Part shown: piece after piece, positions 46,372 through 55,080 of the stretch
Position numbering within the stretch: position 1 is the first letter of the stretch
How the letters are laid out: every line of letters begins with the position of its first letter
Assembly (NCBI RefSeq): GCF_031348265.1
Contig: NZ_CP133771.1
Location: 6,386,001 to 6,450,000, forward strand
Length of the DNA: 64,000 nt
Origin: Streptomyces collinus
GTDB taxonomy: Bacteria > Actinomycetota > Actinomycetes > Streptomycetales > Streptomycetaceae
Direction of reading: 5' to 3'
Program-made: the position numbers and the translations under genes
The notes under the pieces: model-generated
Database searches by the model: none
Seen by the model: the letters and a program-made list of their open reading frames with translations, nothing else
Told to the model about the DNA's origin: nothing

Positions 46372-48225
46372 TCACTCGCGTTCCTCGGCGGTGGCCCGCC
46401 GCCGCATCGCCGCGAAGGCGCCGAGCCCGCCGAGGATCACCACACCCGCGACGATCCCGACCACGACCCCCGTCGACGACGCGTTGTCCGAGGACCCGCC
46501 GGAGTCCGCGGGCACCGCCGACCACCAGCTCCAGTAGCCGTCCTGGCCGTAGATGTTGCCCGCCTTCGCCGGCATGGTCGTGATCGACTTGATCTGGTCC
46601 GTCCGGAAGGCCTCGACCGCGTTCGGATACGCCATGACGTTCATGTACCCGAGGTCGTACAGCCGCGACTCCATCTGCTTGACGATGTCCGCCCGTTTGG
46701 CGGGGTCGTACTCGGTGAGCTGCCGGGCGTAGAGCTCGTCGTACTTCTTGTCGCAGATGAAGTTGTCCGTCGCGCCCGTCTCCTCCGGGGTCGCCGGCAG
46801 CGCCCCGCAGGTGTGGATGGACAGCACGAAGTCGGGGTCGGGGTTGACCGACCAGCCGTCGAACGCCAGGTCGTACTTACCGGCCAGCCAGGGGTCGGTC
46901 ACGTTGTCCAGGCAGTTGAGCTGGACGCCGATGCCGAGCTCGCCCCACCACTCCTGGAGGTACTTGCCGACCGCCTTGTCGTTGGGGTCGGTGGCGTGGC
47001 ACAGGACGCGGTAGGTGATCGGCTTGCCGTCCTTGCCGACGCGTTTGCCGTCGCCGTTCTTCTTGTACCCCGCCTGGTCGAGCAGCCGGGCCGCCTCGGC
47101 CGGGTCGTACGCCAGCTTCCGGTCCGCGGAGGGCTTCCAGAAGTAGTCCTGGAAGCGCGGCGGGATGTAGCCCTCGCCCTCGACGGCGTGGCCCCGGAAC
47201 ACCTTGTCGATGATGGCCTCGCGGTCCACGGCCCGGAACAGCGCGTTGCGCACCCGCTGGTCCAGCAGGGAGGGGTGGCCGTCGCCGAACTTCTCGCCGT
47301 TCTTCGCCTTCGCCCCCGGGTTGGTGGCGAGGGCGTAGAAGCGGCGGCCGGGGGCGTCGTTCACCTGGATGTTCTCCGCGCCCTTCAAGGACTCCGCCTG
47401 AGCGGGCGTCAGGGACGGGGACCCGGCGACGAAGGACACCTCGCCCTTGCGCAGCGCGGAGACGGCCGCGTCCTGGTCCTTGTAGTAGCGGAAGACCAGC
47501 TCGTCGAACTTCGGCGACCCGCGCCAGAAGCTCTTGTTGGCCTTGAGCCGGACATAGCTGTCGGCCTTGTAGCCGCTCAGCACGAACGGTCCGTTCCCCA
47601 CGACGGGGAAGCTCTTGTCGTTGTTGAACTCGGAGAAGTCCGAGACCTTCTCCCACACGTGCTTCGGCACGATCGGCACGTCCAGCGCGGCCATCGTGGC
47701 CTGCGGCTTCTTCAGCTCGATGACCAGCTTCGTGGGGCTCGGGGCCGTCACCTTCCGGAAGTTCCCGACGTAGCTGCCGTTCGCCGTGGCAGCGCCGGTG
47801 TCGGTCATCATCTTGTTGAAGGTCCACGCCGCGTCCTCGGCGGTGGCCTGCTCGCCGTCCGACCACTTGGAGTTGTCGCGGATCGTGTACGTCCACGTCA
47901 GCTTGTCCGGCGACGGCTCCCACTTGGTGGCCAGGCCCGGGATCGCGTGGTTGTCCTTGGGGTCGTAGTTGGTCAGGTACTCGTACATGAGCCGGTGGAT
48001 GCTCGTGCTGAGCAGCCGGACCGCGAGGAACGGGCTGAGCGAGTCCACGCTCTGCGCCACCGCGACGGTCAGCACCTTCTTGCCGTCGTCGGCCGCCCGC
48101 GCCTGCTGGGGAGCCGGGTCGAGCGGGGTCGCGAGACCGGCGGTGAGGGTGAGCGCGGCGGCCCCGGCCAGGGCGACGAGCCGGAGGCCGTGCGGGAGGC
48201 TGCGTTTCTGATCGTTCGTGCCCAT
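46372..48225 (-). CDS. Family 5 solute-binding protein with C-terminal membrane anchor
   Basis: Extracellular solute-binding protein family 5, 617 residues, first gene of the five-gene transporter set. It has a Sec-type signal (ALTLTAGLATPL to QARA) but no lipobox Cys. Instead it ends with a Ser/Gly linker, a hydrophobic helix (GVVVGIVAGVVILGGLGAFA) and a basic tail (MRRRATAEERE), which would anchor it in the membrane from the C-terminus. WSDGEQATAEDAAWTFN and YDLAFDGWSVNPDPDFVLS are family motifs. The ATG at 48225 has GAGG upstream. Peptides are the likely ligand, but this family also takes up nickel and sugars. Confidence 0.92.
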   Translation of the reverse strand: MGTNDQKRSLPHGLRLVALAGAAALTLTAGLATPLDPAPQQARAADDGKKVLTVAVAQSVDSLSPFLAVRLLSTSIHRLMYEYLTNYDPKDNHAIPGLATKWEPSPDKLTWTYTIRDNSKWSDGEQATAEDAAWTFNKMMTDTGAATANGSYVGNFRKVTAPSPTKLVIELKKPQATMAALDVPIVPKHVWEKVSDFSEFNNDKSFPVVGNGPFVLSGYKADSYVRLKANKSFWRGSPKFDELVFRYYKDQDAAVSALRKGEVSFVAGSPSLTPAQAESLKGAENIQVNDAPGRRFYALATNPGAKAKNGEKFGDGHPSLLDQRVRNALFRAVDREAIIDKVFRGHAVEGEGYIPPRFQDYFWKPSADRKLAYDPAEAARLLDQAGYKKNGDGKRVGKDGKPITYRVLCHATDPNDKAVGKYLQEWWGELGIGVQLNCLDNVTDPWLAGKYDLAFDGWSVNPDPDFVLSIHTCGALPATPEETGATDNFICDKKYDELYARQLTEYDPAKRADIVKQMESRLYDLGYMNVMAYPNAVEAFRTDQIKSITTMPAKAGNIYGQDGYWSWWSAVPADSGGSSDNASSTGVVVGIVAGVVILGGLGAFAAMRRRATAEERE

Positions 48226-48447
48226 GGTCGGACCTCGCGTCATCGCTCGGACGGGAAGGACGGGTTGATCAGCTGTCAGATACGTGATGTGTGTGTACCA
48301 GCGGCCGTCTCCACCCGTCAACGGCGTGTTCACCCCTTGTGGCCTGCGGAAATAACGAATTGGCGAGCTTTTCCCACTCATTGGTCGAGACCACTGACGC
48401 GCTCCTGGCCAGGGCCTGGCAACGGAATTCGCCCCTGAACGCGCCAA

Positions 48448-48477
48448 GGCCCGCGCCGAGTCGGAACGGCGCGGGCC
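48448..48477. terminator. Terminator hairpin between the ESX ATPase gene and the transporter operon
   Basis: Perfect 10-bp inverted repeat GGCCCGCGCC (48448-48457) and GGCGCGGGCC (48468-48477) with a 10-nt loop, 45 bp after the stop of the leftward ESX ATPase gene. The rest of the gap (48226-48447) holds no gene and should include the promoter of the transporter operon. Confidence 0.8.
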
Positions 48478-48521
48478 GGGCGGGGATCGGCCCCGCGAAA
48501 GGAGCCGATCGGGTGAGGTGA

Positions 48522-51500
48522 TTACTGCGTCGGGGGCGGGGGCGGCGGGGTCTGCCCGTCGGGCTGGGCCGGGTGGCCGGGCTGACCCGGCTGGGGGTAG
48601 CCGTAGCCGGGCTGCGGGGGAGCGGCCGGGGGCTGCCCCGGCTGCGGGTACGGCTGGCCGGGGTGGGCCGCCGGTTGCCCGGGCTGCTGACCCGGCTGGC
48701 CCGGCTGCCCGGGCTGCGGGTAGGGCGGCTGCTCCGCGGCCTGCGGGTACGGCTGCGGCTGTCCAGGCTGGGCGTAGGGCTGTCCGGGCTGGGCATACGG
48801 CTGTCCGGGCTGCGGGTACGGCTGACCGGGCTGCGGCTGCTGTGGCTGCTGTGGGTACGGGCCCGGCTGACCGGGAGCCGGCTGCTGCTGCCCGGGGTAC
48901 GGGGGCTGGCCCGGCTGGGCGTAGGGCTGGCCCGGCACGGCCTGGCCCGGCACGGCCTGGCCCGGCAGCGGCGGGGCCGCGACCGGCGGCGGGTTGCCGT
49001 CGGAGGTCCACAGGCCGTGCGCCTGCTGGTGGCGGATGAAGTCCTCGGCGACCATCGCCGTGAGGTTGAAGTACGCCTCCCGCACCTTCGGCCGCATCAT
49101 GTCGAGGTCGACCTCGGCACCGGCGGCCAGATGCTCGTCGAAGGGCACGACGACAACGCCCCGGCAACGGGTCTCGAAGTGCGTCACGATGTCCTCGACC
49201 TTGATCATCTTGCCGGTCTCGCGGACCCCGGAGATGACGGTGATGGACCGTGAGACGAGGTCGGCGTACCCGTGCGCGGACAGCCAGTCCAGCGTCGTGC
49301 TCGCACTGCTCGCCCCGTCCACGGACGGCGTCGAGATGATGATGAGCTGGTCGGCGAGGTCCAGCACACCGCGCATGGCGCTGTACAGCAGACCGGTACC
49401 GGAGTCGGTGAGGATCACGGGGTACTGCTTGCCCAGCACGTCGATCGCGCGCCGGTAGTCCTCGTCGTTGAAGGTCGTGGACACGGCCGGGTCGACGTCG
49501 TTGGCGATGATCTCCAGACCGGAGGGCGCCTGGGACGTGAACCGCCTGATGTCCATGTACGAGTTGAGGTACGGGATCGCCTGGACGAGGTCACGGATGG
49601 TCGCCCCGGTCTCCCGCCGCACGCGGCGCCCGAGGGTGCCGGCATCCGGGTTGGCGTCGATCGCGAGGATCTTGTCCTGCCGCTCGGTGGCGAGCGTGGA
49701 GCCCAGCGCGGTGGTCGTGGTCGTCTTGCCGACACCGCCCTTGAGGCTGATCACGGCGATCCGGTAGCAGGACAGCACGGGCGTGCGGATCAGGTCGAGC
49801 TTGCGCTGTCGCTCGGCCTCCTCCTTCTTCCCGCCGATCTTGAACCGGCCGCCGCCGGCTGCCGGACGGCTGCTCTTCGCCTTCTGCTTCTTGCTGTTGA
49901 GCAGCCGGTCGGACGACAGCTCCACGGCGGCGGTGTAACCGAGCGGCGCCGCCCCGGGGTTGGTCGGCTGCCGCTGGTCGTGCTGCATGGGCTGCGGCCA
50001 GGCGGCACCGGTACGGGGGTCCACGGGCTGCTGCGGCGGCTGCTGCCCGGGGTGAGGCTGCCCCGACGGGTCGGGCTGCCCGGCGTGCGGAGGCTGGGCC
50101 GCGGGCTGCGGCTGGGCCTGCGGGGGTACGCCGGGCTGGGCCTGGGCCTGGGGCTGCGGCTGCTGCACCGGAGGCTGGGGGAAGCCGTACCCGCCCTGGG
50201 CGTCGGGGACGCCGGGCTGCGGGAAGCCGTAACCGTCCCGGGGGGTGGGCGCGGCCGGGGCGGGTGCGCCCGGCTGGGGGAAGCCGTAGCCGTCCTGCGG
50301 GCTCGGTGCGGGGGTGGGCGGAGCGGCGGGCTGCTGGGCGGCCGGGGTGGGGGCGCCCGGGTGCGGGAAGCCGTAGCCGCCTTGCGCGTTGGGCGCGGCC
50401 GGGGCGGGGGCGCCCTGTTGGGGGAAGCCGTAGCCGCTCTGCGGGTTCGGCGTGTGGGGGCTGTTTGGCTGCGGGGCCGGGGGCTGTGCGGCCGGGGTGG
50501 GGGCACCGGGGTGCGGGAAGCCGTAGCCGCCTTGCGCGTTGGGCGCGGACGGGGCAGGGGCGCCCGGGTGCGGGAAGCCGTAGCCCCCGGGCTGCGGTAC
50601 GGGCTGGGCGGGCGGCTGGTTGGGCGGCGTCGGTGCGGGCTGCTGGTTCCACGCGGCAGGCGCGGGCTGCGGCGCCTGAGGCTGGAACGGCGGCTGCTGT
50701 GCCGGAACGTAGGGCTGCGGTGGCACCGGAGGCTGACCCTGGGCGGCCGTCGGCTGCGGCTGAGCGGGCGGGTTCAAGTCCGAGGGCTGCGCCGGGGGCT
50801 GCTGCGTAGGCGGGGCGGGCCACTCGCTCGCCGGGGCCGGAGCGGCCGGCTGGTACGACGGCGGCAGTGGCGGCACGCCCTGCGGGGGCGGGGGAGCGGA
50901 GTCGGACGGTGTGCTCTGCTGGGCATCGGGCGAGGCCGGTACGGCGTCCTCGTCCTGCGCGGGCGCGCCGTCGGCGGGGGGCGCGTCGGTGGGCTCGGCA
51001 GCAGTCGCCACCGAGTCCTCGCGCTCCAGCTCGGCCCCGGCCGGCGCCGCGTCCGCAGGCTCGTCGGAGTCGGGCAGCGCGTCCTCGGGGTGCGCGTCGT
51101 CGGGCTCTGCGTGTGCGGGCTGTGCCTGCTCGTCCTCGGCCTCCGCGCCGTCGGCCTCGGCGTCTTCGGGCCCGGCGTCCTGGGCCTCGCTGTCGTCGGA
51201 CTCGTTGCCCTCAGGTGCTGCAACCTGCGGCTGAAGGCCTGCGGGTGCGGGTGTCACGTCCTCGGCTTCCGGCCGGGTGCCCTCCGGCTCGGCCTCCTCG
51301 ACGGGCAGCACGTCGGTGAAGGCGTCCGCGTCCAGCGCGTACTCCGAAACCGCAGCGGAGTCGTCGCCCTCCATGCCGGAATCTTCGTCGTCCGGGGCAT
51401 CGGCACGGGCAGCGCCACCGGCCGCGTCGGCGTCCTCCGCCTCGGTGACTTCGGATGCTTCGGGTGCGTCGGGCGCCTCGGGCGCGGAAGCCGCATCCGC

Positions 51501-52445
51501 AGCGGCACGCTCCTCGATCTCACGCTTCAGCGCGACGGCGGAGAAACGCATGGTGGCGCCGCTCTCCAGATCGCCGTTCTCCGGCTCCGCGGCATCGACG
51601 GGAGCCGCCGCGGCCTCGGGAGCGGCCGGAGCTTCCTGAGCGGCAGGCGGAGTCTCCGGAGCGGCAGGCGGAGCAGCCGGCGCGTCGGGAGCGGCCGGTG
51701 CCTCCGGCGGAGCCGGCGGCGTCCACGGCGACTGATACCCGGCGACGGGGATGTTCGGCACAGCCGTAGGAGAGGCCGCGCCACCCGCGGGCGCCTCGCT
51801 CTGCCCCTGCGGCCGGCCCTCAGGCTGCGAGCCCTGCGGCTCGAACCCGCTTCCCATGGGAAGCCTGGGCACGGCCGAGGGACCCCCCGAAGAAGGCGCG
51901 GGCGGCGCCGGCGGCGTGAAGTGCGTACCCGGCGCGGGCGCGGGAGGCGTGAACGGAGCGCCCGGAGCGGGCGGAGGCGCGGGAGGGGTGAAGGGCGCCC
52001 CGGGCGCCGGAGCCGGTGCGGAGGCCTGCCCCGGCAGGGACGTAGGAAGGGACGAAGGCCCACCGGAAGGGTTGGCGTGCGGCGGCGGAGTCAGCCCGGG
52101 CAGCGGCGGCACCGGCCCCTTCGGCCGCCCGGAGACTCCGGGCGTCCCAGCGGCCCCCGGAGCTCCGGAACCCCCGCGCGCACCGGAAGCCACGTTGGCC
52201 CCGGAACCCCCGGGCACACCGGAAGACCCCGGCCCGGAACCGGGCGCCCCCGAAGCACTGGAGTCCTCGGACGCCCCCGCCCCCTGCCCCGAGTTCGCGT
52301 TGCCCGAGGCGTTCTGCGTGTACCAGGCGGGCGGCGCGTAGTCGATGGTGAACTCGCCCGTCATCTCCGCTGCGGACTCCGCGTCGGGCTGGTCATCGCC
52401 GGGTGTCGCCCAGCCCCCGCGGATCCCGTCCCGATCGCTGCTCAC
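48522..52445 (-). CDS. ESX-associated MinD/EspI-like ATPase with long low-complexity arms
   Basis: Protein of 1307 residues. The GTG at 52445 follows AGGAGGAAC. An N-terminal arm of about 880 residues is Pro/Ala/Glu/Gln-rich and includes seven copies of a GYGFPxPGAP unit at about residues 625-760. The ATPase domain (about 900-1150) is of the SIMIBI class: deviant Walker A SLKGGVGKTTTT, then LAIDANPDAGTLGRR and VILTDSGTGL. A C-terminal arm is built of PGQPY(A/P)QPGQP repeats. Mycobacterial EspI and similar ESX-linked ATPases share this design and are thought to modulate secretion. It is transcribed away from EccE/EccB. A hairpin at 48448 ends it. Confidence 0.88.
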   Translation of the reverse strand: MSSDRDGIRGGWATPGDDQPDAESAAEMTGEFTIDYAPPAWYTQNASGNANSGQGAGASEDSSASGAPGSGPGSSGVPGGSGANVASGARGGSGAPGAAGTPGVSGRPKGPVPPLPGLTPPPHANPSGGPSSLPTSLPGQASAPAPAPGAPFTPPAPPPAPGAPFTPPAPAPGTHFTPPAPPAPSSGGPSAVPRLPMGSGFEPQGSQPEGRPQGQSEAPAGGAASPTAVPNIPVAGYQSPWTPPAPPEAPAAPDAPAAPPAAPETPPAAQEAPAAPEAAAAPVDAAEPENGDLESGATMRFSAVALKREIEERAAADAASAPEAPDAPEASEVTEAEDADAAGGAARADAPDDEDSGMEGDDSAAVSEYALDADAFTDVLPVEEAEPEGTRPEAEDVTPAPAGLQPQVAAPEGNESDDSEAQDAGPEDAEADGAEAEDEQAQPAHAEPDDAHPEDALPDSDEPADAAPAGAELEREDSVATAAEPTDAPPADGAPAQDEDAVPASPDAQQSTPSDSAPPPPQGVPPLPPSYQPAAPAPASEWPAPPTQQPPAQPSDLNPPAQPQPTAAQGQPPVPPQPYVPAQQPPFQPQAPQPAPAAWNQQPAPTPPNQPPAQPVPQPGGYGFPHPGAPAPSAPNAQGGYGFPHPGAPTPAAQPPAPQPNSPHTPNPQSGYGFPQQGAPAPAAPNAQGGYGFPHPGAPTPAAQQPAAPPTPAPSPQDGYGFPQPGAPAPAAPTPRDGYGFPQPGVPDAQGGYGFPQPPVQQPQPQAQAQPGVPPQAQPQPAAQPPHAGQPDPSGQPHPGQQPPQQPVDPRTGAAWPQPMQHDQRQPTNPGAAPLGYTAAVELSSDRLLNSKKQKAKSSRPAAGGGRFKIGGKKEEAERQRKLDLIRTPVLSCYRIAVISLKGGVGKTTTTTALGSTLATERQDKILAIDANPDAGTLGRRVRRETGATIRDLVQAIPYLNSYMDIRRFTSQAPSGLEIIANDVDPAVSTTFNDEDYRRAIDVLGKQYPVILTDSGTGLLYSAMRGVLDLADQLIIISTPSVDGASSASTTLDWLSAHGYADLVSRSITVISGVRETGKMIKVEDIVTHFETRCRGVVVVPFDEHLAAGAEVDLDMMRPKVREAYFNLTAMVAEDFIRHQQAHGLWTSDGNPPPVAAPPLPGQAVPGQAVPGQPYAQPGQPPYPGQQQPAPGQPGPYPQQPQQPQPGQPYPQPGQPYAQPGQPYAQPGQPQPYPQAAEQPPYPQPGQPGQPGQQPGQPAAHPGQPYPQPGQPPAAPPQPGYGYPQPGQPGHPAQPDGQTPPPPPPTQ

Positions 52446-52780
52446 AGTGTTCCTCCTGGTGTGGTCGAGCACCCTCATGCCGTGCTGGGGCGACCCTTGC
52501 TTGTCGTCCGACGTCGTGCGAAGTCGTTTGAGGCGTATCGAGGTCGTCCGAGGTCGTCCGCTCCACAGGCTCCCCCGCCTTCCCGCTGGGACGCCGACGC
52601 CTACTCCACGGGTCTGACGTCGAGCCCTGTACCAGCCTAATCACCACACGCCCCGACCCGGCAGGGCCCGTCTGCCCCTCCACAGCAACGCTGGACCTCG
52701 AAAAGCAGGCAAAACAGACGTAATTGCTGGCGCAACAGTTGACAAACCGGGTGCTACGAACGGTTTCGCTGTCCGGTCCG
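52446..52780. promoter_or_regulatory. Promoter/leader region of the ESX ATPase gene
   Basis: A 335-bp gap with no supported gene. It contains an exact 10-bp tandem duplication AGGTCGTCCG (52541-52560) within a run of GTCGT-type words from 52505. A less GC-rich stretch at 52690-52760 (AAAAGCAGGCAAAACAGACG, TAATTGC) may hold the promoter. No sure -35/-10 pair. Confidence 0.45.
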
Positions 52781-53569
52781 TCAGTCCATCCGACGTGGCG
52801 TACCCAACAGCCCGGTCTCCGCGTCCGTGGGCTGTGTCATCACATACTGCCGATCGCGGTCGGTACACCACAGGGTGAGGCCGTCGGAAAGCCCCGGCAG
52901 GGAGTCCATTTCGGCCCGGGTGAGCGCCATCGTGCGGCCCAGTTCCGTGGCCTCGTCGGGCGACACCCTTTGAATCCCGACCAGTCGCGCCTGCCGCACG
53001 AGCCGCGGTGCGACCGGGCTGACGTACGGCAACAAGGTCAGAACCGACTGCCAAGGCCCGGAGGCCACGCGACCGCGAGGTGGCCGCATCCCGCAGTCCC
53101 GCACCACCAGCACCGGCGTACCGGCCGAGGCGCCCAGCGGCGGCACCCGCCCGACGTCGTACACGGCCATCCCGTTCTGACCGCCCCCCATGGCGTGCAC
53201 CATCGGCATCCAGGCCTGCGCCCGCGCCGTCTCCACGGCGACCCGCGTCCCCGTCGCCGCCGCCCTGAGCGCGATGACCTGTACGGTCCACAGCCCGCCG
53301 ATGAGCACGACGTCGTACGGAAGCGGCCGATTGAGCCCGAGTACCGCGGGCCGGCTCTCCGCGTCCACGCCGATGACGACGCCGTCGTCGGCCACGGGAA
53401 GGGCGAGGGTGTCCAGTTGGTCGACGGTCACGGAGTGCCGCGGGTGTCTCGGACCGATCAACCCGAATCCGTGGCGCAGTAGTTCACGCGCCCGCTCGGG
53501 GACAGAGGTCTGCGGCTCGCCCCGTCCGATGGCCGCCGCCCGTCCTGCGCGCGGGGTCCTCGACGTCAC
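52781..53569 (-). CDS. Conserved protein of the streptomycete ESX locus
   Basis: Protein of 262 residues that I cannot place in a named family. It is soluble, with no clear signal or membrane helix. Two halves are visible: one with GLNRPLPYDVVLIGGLWTVQ (strand-turn-helix like a nucleotide-binding fold) and a C-terminal half with VGIQRVSPDEATELGR and LWCTDRDRQYVMTQPT. The GTG start overlaps the eccE stop (GTGA), so it is translated with EccE and probably serves the same machine. The GLNR/VVLIGG part faintly recalls the soluble part of EccE; I treat that as a hint only. Confidence 0.75.
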   Translation of the reverse strand: MTSRTPRAGRAAAIGRGEPQTSVPERARELLRHGFGLIGPRHPRHSVTVDQLDTLALPVADDGVVIGVDAESRPAVLGLNRPLPYDVVLIGGLWTVQVIALRAAATGTRVAVETARAQAWMPMVHAMGGGQNGMAVYDVGRVPPLGASAGTPVLVVRDCGMRPPRGRVASGPWQSVLTLLPYVSPVAPRLVRQARLVGIQRVSPDEATELGRTMALTRAEMDSLPGLSDGLTLWCTDRDRQYVMTQPTDAETGLLGTPRRMD

Positions 53570-54885
53570 CGGGCACCTCCGAGGGGCAGAGTGGCGAGCA
53601 TGCCGGGGACCTGTTCCCGGTCGAGCCGGGCGAGCCCCATGCCCGTGTGCCGGGCCGCAGCCTGCACCGCGCGCCGGGCGGCGACGAGTTCGTCGTCGCT
53701 GCGTCCGGTCACCCGCAGGTGCCCGCAGACCGACACCTCTTTACGTTCCCCCTGCCTGAGCGTGAGGCTGAAGGTGGTGGCGAGGGTGGGGACGGCCGTG
53801 ACCAGAGCGACGAGCTGCGGCAGCGACGGCGCTCTCTCACCACCCAGGGAGGGCCACCGACGGATCCAGTACGTGGTGTGTCTGCGGTTGTCGCAGCGCC
53901 AGTTCCGGCCTGACTCCTCGGTCCGCCGCTCCCGCGTGTCCGTCCGCCCGGCCTCCGCCGTCACGAGCGGGTTGGCACAGGCCGACGTTGCGATGGCGGA
54001 GGTCAGCTGCTCCTCGTCGAGGAGGGTGGCCCGGAATCCGGATCCGGTGAGCCGGCTCGCGAGGTGGTCGGCGGCGCGCACGACACACTTCTGCGCTCCG
54101 ACCAGGCCGCCCCCGCGCGCGGCCACCGCTTCCGCGCACATTTCCGGATCGAGCTTCAACGCGATCCAGGTGATGCGTACGGCCGGCGCACCCGTCTGTT
54201 CCTGCAGGGGCGCGTAGTTGGCGACGGCCACGGACTGCTTGGGCAGATGGATCGCGGGCGCGGGCTGGGTGTGGAGCACGACCTGCGCCGACTCCAGCCG
54301 GATGCCGTCCACCTCCAAGGCGTCGTGCACCAGAGAGAGCGGCAACGGCTGATTGTTCCGCTCGGCCCGCAGCGCCGTGGCGTCGGCCTCGACATGCAGG
54401 ACCGCGGTGACGAACGTGCCGTCCCCGACGATTCCGACGGGTCGGCGGTCGCGGCCTGTGTACGTGTACGTCCGCAGACTCGGGTCGCACTCCACAGCGG
54501 GCGCCAGCCCTGGCTCCGTGCCCTCCGGTATCGGCGTACTCGCGGCCCGTCGTTGCCGTGCACGCAACGCCTGAGCCGTGGCCAGCCACTCGGGCAGCGA
54601 ACGCCCGCGGCGACGGAGGAAGGAGAGCAGCAGCAGACAGCCGGCGAGGACGGCTGCGGGCACCACGGCCACGGGATCGATCACCCATCCGACGAGCAGG
54701 ATGGCCGCGGCGACCTCGAACAGGACAAGGCGTTGCAACCGGAATGCTCCGAGCTGACCCGAACGCACCCTGGAGTGGAGTCCGCCCGGCGTGGCCGGCC
54801 GCTGCGCCGATCCCTGCCCGGCCGCCGAAGCACCCCGTGTCCGCGATCGGTCACGGGATCGGGCGCGCACCCCCGAAGCCATCAC
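53566..54885 (-). CDS. eccE: Type VII secretion protein EccE
   Basis: Membrane component of the ESX secretion complex, 439 residues. A basic N-terminus is followed by two membrane helices at about residues 50-90 (LVLFEVAAAILLVGWVI and VVPAAVLAGCLLLLSFL) and a large soluble domain with YTGRDRRPVGIVGDGTFVTA and CAEAVAARGGGLVGAQKC. The start may be the GTG at 54885 or the ATG three bases later; GGGGGG lies 5-8 bp upstream. It is divergent from eccB with a 195-bp shared promoter region. Confidence 0.87.
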   Translation of the reverse strand: MMASGVRARSRDRSRTRGASAAGQGSAQRPATPGGLHSRVRSGQLGAFRLQRLVLFEVAAAILLVGWVIDPVAVVPAAVLAGCLLLLSFLRRRGRSLPEWLATAQALRARQRRAASTPIPEGTEPGLAPAVECDPSLRTYTYTGRDRRPVGIVGDGTFVTAVLHVEADATALRAERNNQPLPLSLVHDALEVDGIRLESAQVVLHTQPAPAIHLPKQSVAVANYAPLQEQTGAPAVRITWIALKLDPEMCAEAVAARGGGLVGAQKCVVRAADHLASRLTGSGFRATLLDEEQLTSAIATSACANPLVTAEAGRTDTRERRTEESGRNWRCDNRRHTTYWIRRWPSLGGERAPSLPQLVALVTAVPTLATTFSLTLRQGERKEVSVCGHLRVTGRSDDELVAARRAVQAAARHTGMGLARLDREQVPGMLATLPLGGAR

Positions 54886-55080
54886 TCCATCCCCCCGTTC
54901 TACTGACAGCCCGCTGCCGTTTCAGCACCGCACCATGCCCGTGAAGGCCCGGGCACCCTACCCGCTCCACAAGTCCCCGCGGATACCAGGCATAGTAGGG
55001 GGCCGCTCTGACACCGGGCGGTCGGCCATGACACACCAGGCGAGCGCGGCACATGTGAACACGGGGAGAGACAAGCAGAG

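Noticed and set aside
48550..48960. CCGGGCTG-rich tandem DNA repeats
   Set aside because: Explained by PGQPY-type protein repeats in the C-terminal arm of the ESX ATPase.
49272..52640. 1122-codon plus-strand frame opposite the ESX ATPase
   Set aside because: Arg/Gly-rich antisense of a Pro/Gln repeat region; the minus strand has Walker motifs.
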